DNA from: Deltaproteobacteria bacterium ADurb.Bin207 | GTDB lineage: Bacteria; Myxococcota_A; Polyangia; Polyangiales; Polyangiaceae | Length of the DNA stretch: 64,000 nt | Direction of reading: 5' to 3' | Assembly (NCBI GenBank): GCA_002070115.1 | Contig: MWCO01000016.1 | Coordinates: forward strand, 1 to 64,000 | Shown: one piece after another, positions 35,001 through 43,724 of the stretch | Layout of the letters: each line of letters begins with the position of its first letter | Position numbering within the stretch: position 1 is the first letter of the stretch | Made by a program: the position numbers and the translations under genes | Notes under the pieces: generated by a model | The model's input: only the letters and a program-made list of their open reading frames with translations | What the model was told of the DNA's origin: nothing | Database searches by the model: none

Positions 35001-36291
35001 CGACGATGCCATTGCTTTTGCCACGGCGATTGCTACCGAAAGTTCGTTGGAATCCGTTCGTTACGTTCACGTGGGGAAATCGAATCTGCAAGATTTATCC
35101 GACGTCATCATCCTTGATCCTCATACGTCCTCGAACGAATTGAAATCGACGTATGCGACGATATTGGCTGCATTGTGGGAGGCTCGTTCCGCGTGGGCTC
35201 GGGAACAGATACCGGATTTGGATGGTATGCTTCGTGTTTCGCAAATGGTGGTGGATCTTGCGATGACTCGTCGTGTTGCGATCACGGGAGCGAAGCTGGG
35301 TGGAGATGTGGGGGCGCGGTGGCTGGACGCGGCATTGTTGGCGGTGGAGATGGTATCGCTATTGGAAAGCGATCCTGAACAGCTTCGTGACGTAGCTTTG
35401 GCGGGGTTGCTCCTCTCGGTCATTCCCTTCGACGAGCGCGGGGCCGTCATCAAAGAGGGGACCACCTCATGGCTTCGAGCCGGGAGACTCGGAGATCCAA
35501 GCCATTTGGCACAAAAAACGTTTTCGATACTGATGGGGATTTCGGGGATACATGGTGTGATTCGACGAGCAATAACGTTGGCATCGGAGGCGCAAGCTCG
35601 TCGTTATCGACGTTTGTCGGTGGGTGCCTCATCGGCGAGTGTTTGGCCTGCGGTCGCTCTAGCGACGTCGATTCGATACGTAGAGTCATTGTCGAGACAG
35701 GTGCCGGGAGATGATGCGTTGGTGGAGATGTTGCGCGAAGAAAGTATGGACACGACCGACGAGGTATGCGTTCGATTGTTGTATTCGGCGCTTGGGGAAG
35801 TGCCTCGAGGGGCGGTGGTGGAATTAGCGTCGCGAGAGGTGGGCGTGTTGCGGACGCCGCTTCGGGCATGGAGTGAGCAAGTGCCGATTGTGGCCATGGC
35901 AGCGGATGAATTGAGCAGGGAAATACCCGAGTTTTCTCGTCTGGAAGAGCGGCCCTTGGCAAGTAGGAGTTCGCTTCGTGCGGTATTGTCTCTTTGGAAA
36001 GGCGAGCAATTGCCTCAGGCACGACCACGAAGGGGGAAATGGGGTCACAAGAAAAGGGGGGACGTGCGAGAGTCCAAAGATAGATCCAAACGGCCCCAAG
36101 CCCCCCTGGTATCGACTTTGGGTAACGATATTTTGGAGGATTTCGGGCTACCTACCCTTGGGCAACCCGTGCCGCCATCGATTTCGGATCGCCTTCATTC
36201 CTCTGCTGCGACTCTTGCTCCCTGTGGGGAAGAGACGCTGAAAGGCGTCAAGATGACCGATGATCTGCTGGGTGCGGAAGACGATGGTTGA
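32011..36291 (+). CDS. Giant Ser/Thr protein kinase with HEAT-like helical region
   Basis: The first 285 residues are a complete eukaryotic-like kinase: glycine loop (LGIGGTATVFLA), Lys52, catalytic HRDLKPSN (D147), DFG (D166) and MAPEQ. The remaining 1,140 residues have no membrane helix. Residues about 560-840 look like HEAT-type helical repeats (LEDRRLSNLRKLLDIFD, VVQYVVSHLPEQMEGIADVLF). Residues about 890-1290 form another helical region that loosely recalls a degenerate HD-type domain. The C-terminal 100 residues are basic and low in structure. The kinase therefore appears soluble and attached to a large scaffold. The histidine kinase and response regulator follow on the same strand. Confidence 0.9.
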   Translation: MPSSHELEFENGTSVESEVVSAAWRIEKILGIGGTATVFLATGLHGQRSALKVMRPEAAQQQGALQRFLREGRLARHIEHAGMVRCLGEGTTSDSRPYLALEYLEGCTLEALVRSGDHLSLLPLLRLFVDVLDLMAHCHSRGIVHRDLKPSNLFVTRTGMVKVLDFGVATAQGVVTDYVREGVAIGTPSFMAPEQAMGDWEHVDARADVFSLGATLYSLLSGKRLHVGKNEAESFTLAATRSAPSLGEVAPELPTEIVSFVDRALQWDKRSRFADAACMKAQLEGILLGFEEVDTKTTKPWQRQEDIAPKAIVDVPQDALCCSKAFSLLPRALEQWEQGLDHDATLKEAADYLVRVSQAGGSDWRLTVRPWSILLRDETVWSPHWPWLPVIQQMFDDGIRFMACEPTLAGAERLFRRIFDQVVVESRRADLVAEFWPLSHQGVRIGVAWGLLGTTASRVNEACESQTTVLRLMEASGEDIDRLEFLETWPCVSELLLDDHTRSPWLSPTDDHYDALFSRYLVAMLEEMAKGRVLISRDESILRTLARDLLEEEQTDTLLFASLSLAPSETRLDVLTALWLPEALPRLLKHLNRRVPAEALEDRRLSNLRKLLDIFDTRAASICLRVLPELTHPTLARIVVQYVVSHLPEQMEGIADVLFRLTGETGYRLIKALGEQKHDEVRVVLERLEQTTSPLRIAAKAMLYGIEREEGSVISQLAAPGWPARAVALWMVKEHRLESAEPWLVRTIEDPSFHHRSRQERRLVFEALVALSLQQAEQRAEALVRRHGLIREDAVDDTRCLAVELLGEISSNEAILSTLRGAESPMWWNPRAIRVAARTARQRVEQRLGIDRKKSVAEARSSTLPPEQVPGSSTSGESTKTSPNLSLRHVPLPRNDEAWPNEQVARFFVSLACLVELVQRQADEDSLQLEALTTVDAVRQQAQRSGKLHVTMEAGVPYVDKKPVLLAAWVAQQIEPLVGALQWLEWLDIRIDPRLTPDDAIAFATAIATESSLESVRYVHVGKSNLQDLSDVIILDPHTSSNELKSTYATILAALWEARSAWAREQIPDLDGMLRVSQMVVDLAMTRRVAITGAKLGGDVGARWLDAALLAVEMVSLLESDPEQLRDVALAGLLLSVIPFDERGAVIKEGTTSWLRAGRLGDPSHLAQKTFSILMGISGIHGVIRRAITLASEAQARRYRRLSVGASSASVWPAVALATSIRYVESLSRQVPGDDALVEMLREESMDTTDEVCVRLLYSALGEVPRGAVVELASREVGVLRTPLRAWSEQVPIVAMAADELSREIPEFSRLEERPLASRSSLRAVLSLWKGEQLPQARPRRGKWGHKKRGDVRESKDRSKRPQAPLVSTLGNDILEDFGLPTLGQPVPPSISDRLHSSAATLAPCGEETLKGVKMTDDLLGAEDDG

Positions 36292-36491
36292 GTCGACGGG
36301 GTGGTGGAATCATCGTGGAGACGGCATCTCGAAAGCCACGGAAAGGTGTGGTTTGCCAGGAATCGACGGCTAGGCTAGGCTCAGGGGGCTTCGCCATTGT
36401 CGCTAGCGTCTTTGTTCCTCGACGCGGTATCAATGGCGAAGGACGACGCTGCTCGCATCGTTCAACACGAGTTGGTGAGGATGGGAAAGCG

Positions 36492-37622
36492 ATGACCATG
36501 GCTTTGGATATGCAACCTCGCATGCAGGGCATCGAGGACGACAAGGTCCGGTTGTCTGATGGAATTGCGCGGCGAGCCAAGGAGCCAAGCTGCATCTTTG
36601 CACTATTGAAAGCATTGAACTCACCGGATCTCGAAATGGTGATGCAGCGTGTGGTTGAGGCATTGCCTTCGGCGTTGACGCACGCTGAACTGGCGTATGC
36701 CGCCGTGACGATTCGGGGTAAGACATGTTCCACGGTGATTGCTGAACGAAGGAAATTGTCGTTACGAGCACCGATCGTCGTGAGCGATGAGGAAGCGGGT
36801 GTGTTGGAGATCGGATACGTGGACGTTTTTCCTGATGGAAGAACGCCTCGATTCGAATCGGAGGAGCATGAATTACTGGTGCTGATAGCCAACCGCATGG
36901 GTGAGTATCTGGCCTTGCGAGAAGCACAATCGCAGATTTCGACCTACCAGGATCATCTCCGGTGTTTGGCTTCGGAACTGACGTTGACGGAAGAGCGACA
37001 ACGGCGGACCCTTGCGTTGGCGGTACACGACCGCATTGGGCAAGGGCTCGCAGTAGCGAAACTCAAACTGGAGTCGCTCAGGCATGTTCTTCCTTCGGAG
37101 CATCAATCTCGGCTGGATGATGTCACTGTTCTCATCAAGCAAATCGTCCATGACACGCGGACACTCACGTTCGAAATTAGTCCGCCGGTTCTTTATGAGC
37201 TTGGATTGAAGCAAGCAGTCGTCTGGCTTAGCGAGCATGTAAAACGGGATTTTGGACTTCCGGTAACGGTGCGTTGCGACGAGCCGCTGAGCGCGATCGG
37301 CGAAGGTGTTCGTGTGATGCTGTTTCGTTCTATTCAAGAGTTGCTCACGAACGTGGTGAAGCATGCGAACGCAACGCGGGCCACGGTCCACTTGCGGAAC
37401 GAACTCGACCAGATATGCGTCGTGGTGGAGGACGATGGAATTGGATTCGACGTCAAGGGATTGGGACATCGTCCATCGACCTCGGGGGGCTTCGGATTGT
37501 TCAGCATCCGGGAGCGAATTCATCATTTGGGAGGCAAAATTGAGGTTTTTTCCGTTCTGGGGGAAGGCAGTCGGATTCAGGTTTTCGTTCCTCGGGGTGA
37601 TGCCACGGAGCCGCGAGCATGA
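36492..37622 (+). CDS. Soluble GAF-type histidine kinase (HisKA_3, NarX/DegS class)
   Basis: The 376-residue protein has no membrane helix. Residues about 35-160 look like a GAF-type sensor. A coiled coil follows, then the HisKA_3 dimerisation helix with the phosphorylated His in LALAVHDRIGQGLAVAKLKL, and HATPase_c motifs (ELLTNVVKHANA, VVEDDGIGFD, GGFGLFSIRERI). I start at ATG 36492 with GAGG upstream. A TTG at 36288 overlapping the kinase stop (TTGA) would add 68 residues that look unlike the family, though tight coupling cannot be excluded. The next gene, its response regulator, overlaps by four bases. Confidence 0.9.
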   Translation: MTMALDMQPRMQGIEDDKVRLSDGIARRAKEPSCIFALLKALNSPDLEMVMQRVVEALPSALTHAELAYAAVTIRGKTCSTVIAERRKLSLRAPIVVSDEEAGVLEIGYVDVFPDGRTPRFESEEHELLVLIANRMGEYLALREAQSQISTYQDHLRCLASELTLTEERQRRTLALAVHDRIGQGLAVAKLKLESLRHVLPSEHQSRLDDVTVLIKQIVHDTRTLTFEISPPVLYELGLKQAVVWLSEHVKRDFGLPVTVRCDEPLSAIGEGVRVMLFRSIQELLTNVVKHANATRATVHLRNELDQICVVVEDDGIGFDVKGLGHRPSTSGGFGLFSIRERIHHLGGKIEVFSVLGEGSRIQVFVPRGDATEPRA

Positions 37623-38284
37623 GGATACTGCTAGCAGACAATCACAAATTGTTTTGTGAGGGATTGCGGACGCTATTCGCTGGACAAACGGGGGTCGAGA
37701 TTGTGGGGGTAGCGACGGATGGTCGGATGGCGGTTCGGCTTGCGCGTGAATTATCACCGGATTTGGTGATCATGGATATTGGCATGCCCGAGTTGAACGG
37801 CATTGATGCCACGCGGCAGATACGTTCCGAGATGCCTCGAATCAAGGTGCTTGCCGTATCGATGCATGCGGATCGGCAGTATGTGGCTGGGATGCTATCG
37901 GCGGGAGCCGCTGGGTACGTGGTCAAGGACAGTGCGTTTTCTGATCTCATGAAGGCGGTGGAGATGGTATTGGGGGGCGGGTGTTACTTGAGTCCCGATG
38001 TCGTTGGTGTGGTTGTCGATGATTATGTGCAACGGCTTGCGCCGGTGCCTGGGACCGGACTTGCGAAATTATCCGAGCGAGAGCGCGAAGTTTTGCAACT
38101 CATGGCCGAGGGCTATGGAACCATTGACATTGGGGAACGTTTGCATGTCAGCCGAAAGACGGTGGAGACGCATCGAAAGAACATCATGGTGAAGCTGGAA
38201 TTGCATAGTGTGGCTGATCTCACGAAGTTTGCGGTTCGTGAGGGATTGACATCGTTGGAGACGATGCGGGTCAAACGCAATTGA
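37619..38284 (+). CDS. NarL/FixJ-type response regulator
   Basis: The 221-residue protein has a receiver domain (acidic ADNHKLFCEGL start, phosphoacceptor D in LVIMDIGMPELNG, Lys in GYVVKDSAF) and a C-terminal LuxR-type helix-turn-helix (LSEREREVLQLMAEGYGTIDIGERLHVSRKTVETH, in pieces). It begins within the stop of the histidine kinase (ATGA). It should be phosphorylated by that kinase and regulate transcription; targets are unknown. The 250 bp after it contain short dyads (GGGATAATCCC near 38353) that could be its own sites. Confidence 0.95.
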   Translation: MRILLADNHKLFCEGLRTLFAGQTGVEIVGVATDGRMAVRLARELSPDLVIMDIGMPELNGIDATRQIRSEMPRIKVLAVSMHADRQYVAGMLSAGAAGYVVKDSAFSDLMKAVEMVLGGGCYLSPDVVGVVVDDYVQRLAPVPGTGLAKLSEREREVLQLMAEGYGTIDIGERLHVSRKTVETHRKNIMVKLELHSVADLTKFAVREGLTSLETMRVKRN

Positions 38285-38535
38285 CTAAGAGATTTCCTTA
38301 GATATATTCCCATTTTGGCAGTACGGGTCTGCTCAAAGACGAAAGAAAAATAGGGATAATCCCAATACCTACGGACAATAAGACTGCCTACAGTCCCGAA
38401 AACGCGGCGTTCGCGTCAGACTCGTTGGCTGTTCGCATCATGGGTGACAGGGACGGTCATGCCGCGGCAATGATTGGTCAAAACCGGGCGCAACTTTCAA
38501 ACCGGAAAGACACGAGCGACCGAGGGAGGATGAAT

Positions 38536-38943
38536 ATGTATCGCAAACTCGACTATTTTTACGCAAGCATCAAGGACGAATCTGGGGCAGGTTTTCGGTT
38601 TCTTGATCGGCTCGCTACCAAGCAGGTGGATTTGACGGCGTTGACGGCGGTGCCGTTTGGCCCGGATCGAGCGCAAATCACGATCTTTCCCACCGATGCG
38701 GCGAGTTTGGTGGCGGCGGCCAAGGAGGAGAATATCGCGCTCGATGGTCCGCATACGGCGATTCTCGTGGAGGGAGATGACCAAGTTGGTGCTTTCGCCA
38801 AGGTGATGGCGAAGCTTGCGGCAGTCAATATCAACGTTTTTTCCCTTCAGGGAATGACGGATGGCCGTGGGGGATTTCGGTACATCGTGTTCGTGCGACC
38901 GAGTGACATCGAATCGGCGTTGCAGTCTTTGGGCGCATCCTAA
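38536..38943 (+). CDS. ACT-domain small regulatory protein
   Basis: GGGAGG lies six bases before ATG 38536, which I choose over ATG 38530. The 135-residue product has a tandem-ACT-like pattern: an N-terminal half (MYRKLDYFYASIKDESGAG, then LTALTAVPFGPDRAQITIFP) and a second ACT unit (GDDQVGAFAKVMAKLAAVNINVFSLQGM, in pieces). ACT domains bind amino acids or small ligands allosterically. The diaminopropionate ammonia-lyase gene follows after 79 bp on the same strand, so it may sense an amino acid for that enzyme. There is no catalytic domain. Confidence 0.8.
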   Translation: MYRKLDYFYASIKDESGAGFRFLDRLATKQVDLTALTAVPFGPDRAQITIFPTDAASLVAAAKEENIALDGPHTAILVEGDDQVGAFAKVMAKLAAVNINVFSLQGMTDGRGGFRYIVFVRPSDIESALQSLGAS

Positions 38944-39022
38944 TCCCAAGGAAAGGCGAGCTTTGGCTCGCATCCCTGTCGACTTCACCCATTGATTGAT
39001 CTTGAAACCCAAGGAGTAGAAT

Positions 39023-40270
39023 GTGGAAACCCCCTCTCCCGTGGTGTGGTTGGAAAACCCACGCGCCGCTGAAACGCACTCCTCCGAGAGTGTGGCCCGC
39101 TACATGCCAGCAACGAGCACGACCGAAGCTCGAAAATACCATCTACAGATGCCTGGTTATCGCATGACGCCACTCAAAGGGCTGACGCGTCTTGCGAATA
39201 TGCTTGGCATCGGCGGCATTTGGGTGAAGGACGAAGCGGAGCGTTTTGGTCTCGGGTCTTTCAAGGTATTGGGCGGATCATTTGCTATTTTCCGCTATAT
39301 TCGCGATCGGTTAGGAAACCCAACGCCGTTTTCTCATGCCGATCTCGCGCGAGACGAGGTGAGAAAGATCTTGAAAGGGCTCACGTTCGCGGCGGCCACG
39401 GACGGCAACCATGGGCGTGGCGTGGCTTGGGCCGCACGTCAGCTTGGCACTGAATCCGTCATCTATGTGCATGAGAGGACCTCGCCTTCGCGCATTCACG
39501 CCATAGAGGAAGCGGGTGCTCGGGTCGTGGTGGTGCCGGGAACCTACGACGATGCCGTGCGACAAGTGAGTAAAGATGCGACCGAGAATCATTGGCAGGT
39601 GATTTCGGATACATCATGGCCGGGCTATGAGGACATCCCCGCATGGGTCATGCAGGGCTACGCCACACTTTTTCTCGAGGTGCAGCAGCAGATGGTGGCT
39701 CTGGGGGACCTTCGACCGACGCATGTTTTCGTACAGGCGGGAGTAGGCTCCTTGGCAGCGGCAGCGGCAGCTTTTTATGCCAATCTTTATCGAAATGCGC
39801 GACCCAAGATCGTAGTAGTCGAGCCTGAACGAGCGGCTTGCTTGTACGCTTCGCTCGAAGCCAACGATGGCCAACCACGTTCGTTTCCGGGCGATCTCGA
39901 TACCATCATGGCAGGGTTGGCTTGTGGAGACCCCAATCCAATCGCCTGGCAAATCCTGCGCGATACGGCAGATATCTTCCTCAAGTGCCCGGACTATGTC
40001 GCGGGCAAAGGCATGCGTGTATTGGGCATGCCACTCGCGGGCGACCCGACGGTCATTTCCGGTGAATCCGGTGCCGTTACGCTCGGAGCACTGATGTTCG
40101 TGTTGCGTCGAGAAGAATATCGTCCGCTTCGCGAACGTCTCGGTCTAAACCACAATTCCCAGGTGCTGCTCGTCAATACGGAACGGAACACGGATCCTGA
40201 CCATTTCCGTCAAGTCGTTTGGGATGGCGCTGCCTCCGTTCCTGTCGCCTATCGCGAATCCTACCTCTGA
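39023..40270 (+). CDS. dpaL: Diaminopropionate ammonia-lyase-like PLP enzyme
   Basis: This 415-residue fold-type II PLP enzyme begins at GTG 39023 with AAGGAG six bases upstream. The PLP lysine lies in FGLGSFKVLGGSFA, followed by FAAATDGNHGRGVAWAAR and the glycine loop QAGVGSLAAAAAAF. ACLYASLEANDGQP and GLACGDPNPIAW are typical of YgeX/DpaL, which breaks 2,3-diaminopropionate to pyruvate and two ammonia. Length matches (about 400). Threonine dehydratase or serine dehydratase relatives differ around these blocks, so I favour DpaL. An ACT-domain gene precedes it and a small ORF follows. Confidence 0.88.
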   Translation: METPSPVVWLENPRAAETHSSESVARYMPATSTTEARKYHLQMPGYRMTPLKGLTRLANMLGIGGIWVKDEAERFGLGSFKVLGGSFAIFRYIRDRLGNPTPFSHADLARDEVRKILKGLTFAAATDGNHGRGVAWAARQLGTESVIYVHERTSPSRIHAIEEAGARVVVVPGTYDDAVRQVSKDATENHWQVISDTSWPGYEDIPAWVMQGYATLFLEVQQQMVALGDLRPTHVFVQAGVGSLAAAAAAFYANLYRNARPKIVVVEPERAACLYASLEANDGQPRSFPGDLDTIMAGLACGDPNPIAWQILRDTADIFLKCPDYVAGKGMRVLGMPLAGDPTVISGESGAVTLGALMFVLRREEYRPLRERLGLNHNSQVLLVNTERNTDPDHFRQVVWDGAASVPVAYRESYL

Positions 40271-40295
40271 TATCTTCATCTCTTGGAGGCGCTGG

Positions 40296-40526
40296 ATGAG
40301 CATGGAGCCTCGGCTCGATCGGTGGATGCACCTCGTTCATGGCGCAGATCGCTTGGAAGAAAGTGCATCGGAGCAAGCCTTCGAGGTTGCGTGCAACTAC
40401 TTGCAAAGCGTTCTCGAAGTGTTTCCCAAAGACCTCGATCCCGTCGATGACTTCGAAGCGTATGCGGTCCGTCGACTGGCCCGCTCCATTCTCCACGTGA
40501 TGAAACCACCCCCTCCCCTTCCCTGA
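40296..40526 (+). CDS. Small acidic/helical protein, unknown
   Basis: ATG 40296 has GGAGG seven bases upstream. The 76-residue protein is probably helical (LEESASEQAFEVACNYLQSVLEVF) with a Pro-rich end. It follows dpaL by 25 bp and probably shares its transcript. No domain recognised. Convergent with the aminotransferase gene 160 bp away; that gap shows no clear terminator. Confidence 0.6.
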   Translation: MSMEPRLDRWMHLVHGADRLEESASEQAFEVACNYLQSVLEVFPKDLDPVDDFEAYAVRRLARSILHVMKPPPPLP

Positions 40527-40685
40527 TAGCTCGACCATATCGTATAAATACGTAGAAATATCAATGTCTTACGTCTTCGCTGCCGCTTGAGCTTCGATGA
40601 TGGGGCACAAGGGCAAGGGGTCGATCGTGTACGGCCGACGTGCCCAGTAGGTGACTGCAAAGGCTGTGTTAGGAATTGTCAGCTA

Positions 40686-42116
40686 TCAAGAAGCTGAGGA
40701 GCGGAGTTTTTCGACGTAACGAACATGGAAGCCGCCGAGGTGTTTGACCAGGTCTTCCATCTCGTCGCGGGGCGGCAAGAATGTCGTCCGGAAGTGGAGC
40801 GTTCCTGCCCGTTGTCCGAAGCCTGATCCGGGCACCACACAGATGCCGGTCTCTTCCAACAGAGCGAGGCAGTAGGCATTGTCGCGTTCCGCTTCGTACT
40901 TTTCCCGTTGGTCCGCCGACATCTGGGTGGGGTCAACCCCTGGCTTGTGTGGCAATTCGAAACGAACGAAGGCATACATGGCCCCTTGCGGAATATCGAC
41001 AAACATTCCGGGGACTTGTTGAATACCCTGGCCGAGCAAGGTCGCTTTTTCTTTGAGATCGCGCAAGATGGAGTCGCGTTCACGAACGTACAATTCATGA
41101 CTCGCATCCCCTGGCTTGGGGGGAGCCACCATGAGGTAAGTAACGAGTTGTCCGGGAACGTTGGCGCACAGGCTGATGGACTGTAGTTTGATGAACTCTG
41201 CCAAAACGTTTTCGGGGATGTTGCGCATTTCGAGGTAACCGCCGCGATGGCCGCATTCCCCAAGAAATCCCTTGGAAACCGAGTGCAGGCTGAACAGCGG
41301 CGTGTCCGTATCTCCAAGCGCATGCATGACCTTGGCGAAGGAGTGGAACTCCCGGTCTGTGGCATATACGTTTTCTTGGTACACTTCGTCGGCAATCAAT
41401 GCGAGTTTGTGCTGCCGGGCGAACTTGATGATCATGGCGATGTTTTCTTGCGACAGGACTGCACCCGTCGGGTTGCCGGGATTGATCACCACGAGACCGA
41501 CCGGGTTGATTCCCTTGCTCTTCGCCTGATTCAAGCTCTGCGTAAGAATGGTCTCATTGAGCTGCCACCCATTCTCTTCATCGAGATAATACCCAATCTG
41601 TTCGCCGCCATAGAGCGTCAAGCTTGCGCTATACAGAGGGTATTGGGGGATGGGAATCATGAATCCATCCTTGGGAGACCGAAGCAGCGCCGTGAGCACC
41701 GCTTGCGCTCCTTTGCTCGCCCCGTCCGTCAAAATCACGTTCGCCGGATTCGCGGGGATGCCGTCGCGGTTTGCAATGAAGTCCGCGACCGCTTTCCGAA
41801 TGAAAGGAATACCCGCGCTTTGGGTATAAGCACCGGTTCCCGAAGGATTTTTTGTCAGAATATCACGCGCTCGCTCGACGACATCCTTGGGATATAGCTC
41901 CTGTGCTTTCGTCAGTAATTCAGGGTATTCGACGAGAGACAGGATTTGCCGCATGAACGTGAGCGGCGGCTGCTTGAGGGCCTGAGGGTTCCCGATATTG
42001 CAGTAAATGATTTTCCGGCCCTGGGCCTCGAGTTCCTGGGCGCGAATGACGATCGGTCCACGAACGGCATACTCAGCACGAAGAAGTTTGTCGCTCAACT
42101 GCTGGATCGTAATCAT
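40686..42116 (-). CDS. Alanine aminotransferase-like class I aminotransferase
   Basis: The 476-residue PLP enzyme starts at ATG 42116 with GAGG upstream. It has the eukaryotic-type alanine transaminase features: an N-terminal IYCNIGNPQALKQPPLTF, SGTGAYTQSAGIPFIRKAVADFI, the nucleotide/PLP segment VVINPGNPTG, ADEVYQENVY and the PLP lysine in SVSKGFLGECGHRGGY. The expected reaction is L-alanine plus 2-oxoglutarate to pyruvate plus glutamate; other amino-donor preferences are possible. It lies 24 bp after pntB and probably is the last gene of that operon. Confidence 0.9.
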   Translation of the reverse strand: MITIQQLSDKLLRAEYAVRGPIVIRAQELEAQGRKIIYCNIGNPQALKQPPLTFMRQILSLVEYPELLTKAQELYPKDVVERARDILTKNPSGTGAYTQSAGIPFIRKAVADFIANRDGIPANPANVILTDGASKGAQAVLTALLRSPKDGFMIPIPQYPLYSASLTLYGGEQIGYYLDEENGWQLNETILTQSLNQAKSKGINPVGLVVINPGNPTGAVLSQENIAMIIKFARQHKLALIADEVYQENVYATDREFHSFAKVMHALGDTDTPLFSLHSVSKGFLGECGHRGGYLEMRNIPENVLAEFIKLQSISLCANVPGQLVTYLMVAPPKPGDASHELYVRERDSILRDLKEKATLLGQGIQQVPGMFVDIPQGAMYAFVRFELPHKPGVDPTQMSADQREKYEAERDNAYCLALLEETGICVVPGSGFGQRAGTLHFRTTFLPPRDEMEDLVKHLGGFHVRYVEKLRSSAS

Positions 42117-42140
42117 GATGACCTCGCTATCCACACAACC

Positions 42141-43661
42141 TCAGGAAAGGCTTCCGAGCAATTCGGTGACGCTTGCATTGGCGTCGCCGAAAAGCAAAAG
42201 GGTCGTTTCCTCTTCGTAAAGAGAGTTTGGAACGCCCGAGTAGCCCGGTTTCTCATCGAGGTTGCACACAAGGACGCGCTTGGCCTCATGCGCATTGAGG
42301 ATGGGCATGCCAGAGATGGGAGTATCGGGCATGTTGATGGCAGCCGGGTTGACGACGTCGCAGGCACCAATGACGAGCACGACATCGGTGCTGGCGAAAG
42401 ACTCGTTGATTTCGTCCATTTCTTTCAGCAAGTCGTAGTCGACATCGGCTTCGGCGAGCAGCACGTTCATGTGTCCGGGCATACGACCAGCCACCGGATG
42501 GATCCCGAAGGCGACTTTTTTGCCCATTTGCTCGAGCTTTTTCGAAAGAGAAGCGACTTGGAATTGCGCGCGCGCCAGGGCCATGCCGTAGCCGGGAACG
42601 ATGATGACGCTTTCGGCTTCCCGCAGGGCGGTTTTGGCCTCTGCCATCGCTTCTTCCGGTGTGCGGGTTTTGGGCTCAGCCTTGGTCTCCGGCTTCGCCT
42701 GCTCTTCTTTCTTCTCGATTTCCTCAGAGGGCTTGTCATCGGTGTCAGCCGATGCTGGTTCAGCAGCCTCGGGCGCTTCTTCTTTCTTGGGTTTGGGTTC
42801 CGTCTTTTTGGCGGGCAATGCAGCGACAGCCATTTTTCCGCCGGAAAGGACTTTGATGAAGCTGCGGTTCATCGCCTTGCACATGATGGCGGTGAGGATC
42901 GAACCGGAAGCAGCGACGGTGGCACCGCAAGCGATGAGCAGTTGGTTTTGGATGACGACACCGCAGAAGGCAGCCGCAAGACCGGCAGTAGCGTTCAAAA
43001 ACGAGATGAGAACCGGCATGTCCGCGCCGCCGATTCGGACGGCAAAGGTGTAACCAAGCGCGACGGAGAGGACCAGGGCTCCGACAAGGGCAGCGGAAAG
43101 TGTCGTCGCCGCTTCGGGCACGCCAACACCCGTGGAGGCGTAGACGCACAGACCAATGATGGCGGCGAGCATGGCAAGCAGGATCGCGTTATGGCCGGAC
43201 AATACGGTCGGGGTTTGCCTCAGTTTTCCAGCCAATTTGGCGCTGGCGAGCATACTGCCGCTAAAGGTTGCCGCTCCGATGGTCAGCCCGAGATAGCCGG
43301 AGACTTCGCCAACGGGGGTGGGGGGCGTAGCACGGGTCAACTCCACGTAAGCGATGGCACAAGCAGCGATACCTCCCGCGCCGTGCTGGAAAGCTACCAT
43401 GGCAGGGATTTGGATCATCGTGACTTTCATGGCAATGAAAGTACCGACGAGCCCACCGATGATCAGGGAGACGGCGAGGATGCCGACGTCCACGATATCG
43501 TTGCGGTACAACACGAGGACAATCGCCAGAAGTAGCGCCAACGCTGCCGTGGCGTTACCACGTCGCGCGCCACGAGGCGTTCGGAACTGTGAGATACCGA
43601 CGATGAGCAATGCGATGATTCCGACATCGATTAGGATCTTGACTGGGTCCATGTCAGCCAT
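42141..43661 (-). CDS. pntB: NAD(P) transhydrogenase beta subunit (PntB)
   Basis: PntB carries membrane helices and the NADP(H)-binding domain of the proton-pumping transhydrogenase. Residues 1-275 hold about nine hydrophobic segments. Residues 350-506 form the domain III Rossmann fold with VPGYGMALARAQ, GIHPVAGRMPGHMNVLLAEA, and GACDVVNPAA plus NKR-like binding loops. Between them, about residues 284-335 are an unusual Lys/Glu/Pro/Ala-rich linker, which makes the protein 506 residues against about 460 in E. coli. ATG 43661 has GAGG upstream. Subunits I, AB and B are separate genes in order. Confidence 0.95.
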   Translation of the reverse strand: MADMDPVKILIDVGIIALLIVGISQFRTPRGARRGNATAALALLLAIVLVLYRNDIVDVGILAVSLIIGGLVGTFIAMKVTMIQIPAMVAFQHGAGGIAACAIAYVELTRATPPTPVGEVSGYLGLTIGAATFSGSMLASAKLAGKLRQTPTVLSGHNAILLAMLAAIIGLCVYASTGVGVPEAATTLSAALVGALVLSVALGYTFAVRIGGADMPVLISFLNATAGLAAAFCGVVIQNQLLIACGATVAASGSILTAIMCKAMNRSFIKVLSGGKMAVAALPAKKTEPKPKKEEAPEAAEPASADTDDKPSEEIEKKEEQAKPETKAEPKTRTPEEAMAEAKTALREAESVIIVPGYGMALARAQFQVASLSKKLEQMGKKVAFGIHPVAGRMPGHMNVLLAEADVDYDLLKEMDEINESFASTDVVLVIGACDVVNPAAINMPDTPISGMPILNAHEAKRVLVCNLDEKPGYSGVPNSLYEEETTLLLFGDANASVTELLGSLS

Positions 43662-43724
43662 GATGAACTCCTCGAAACACGCCAAGGTCGTTGCTGGTGA
43701 AGCAAAGGGCAATAGGTTGCTTGG

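Noticed and set aside
41946-43535. 529-residue plus-strand frame
   Set aside because: Antisense to pntB and the aminotransferase gene.
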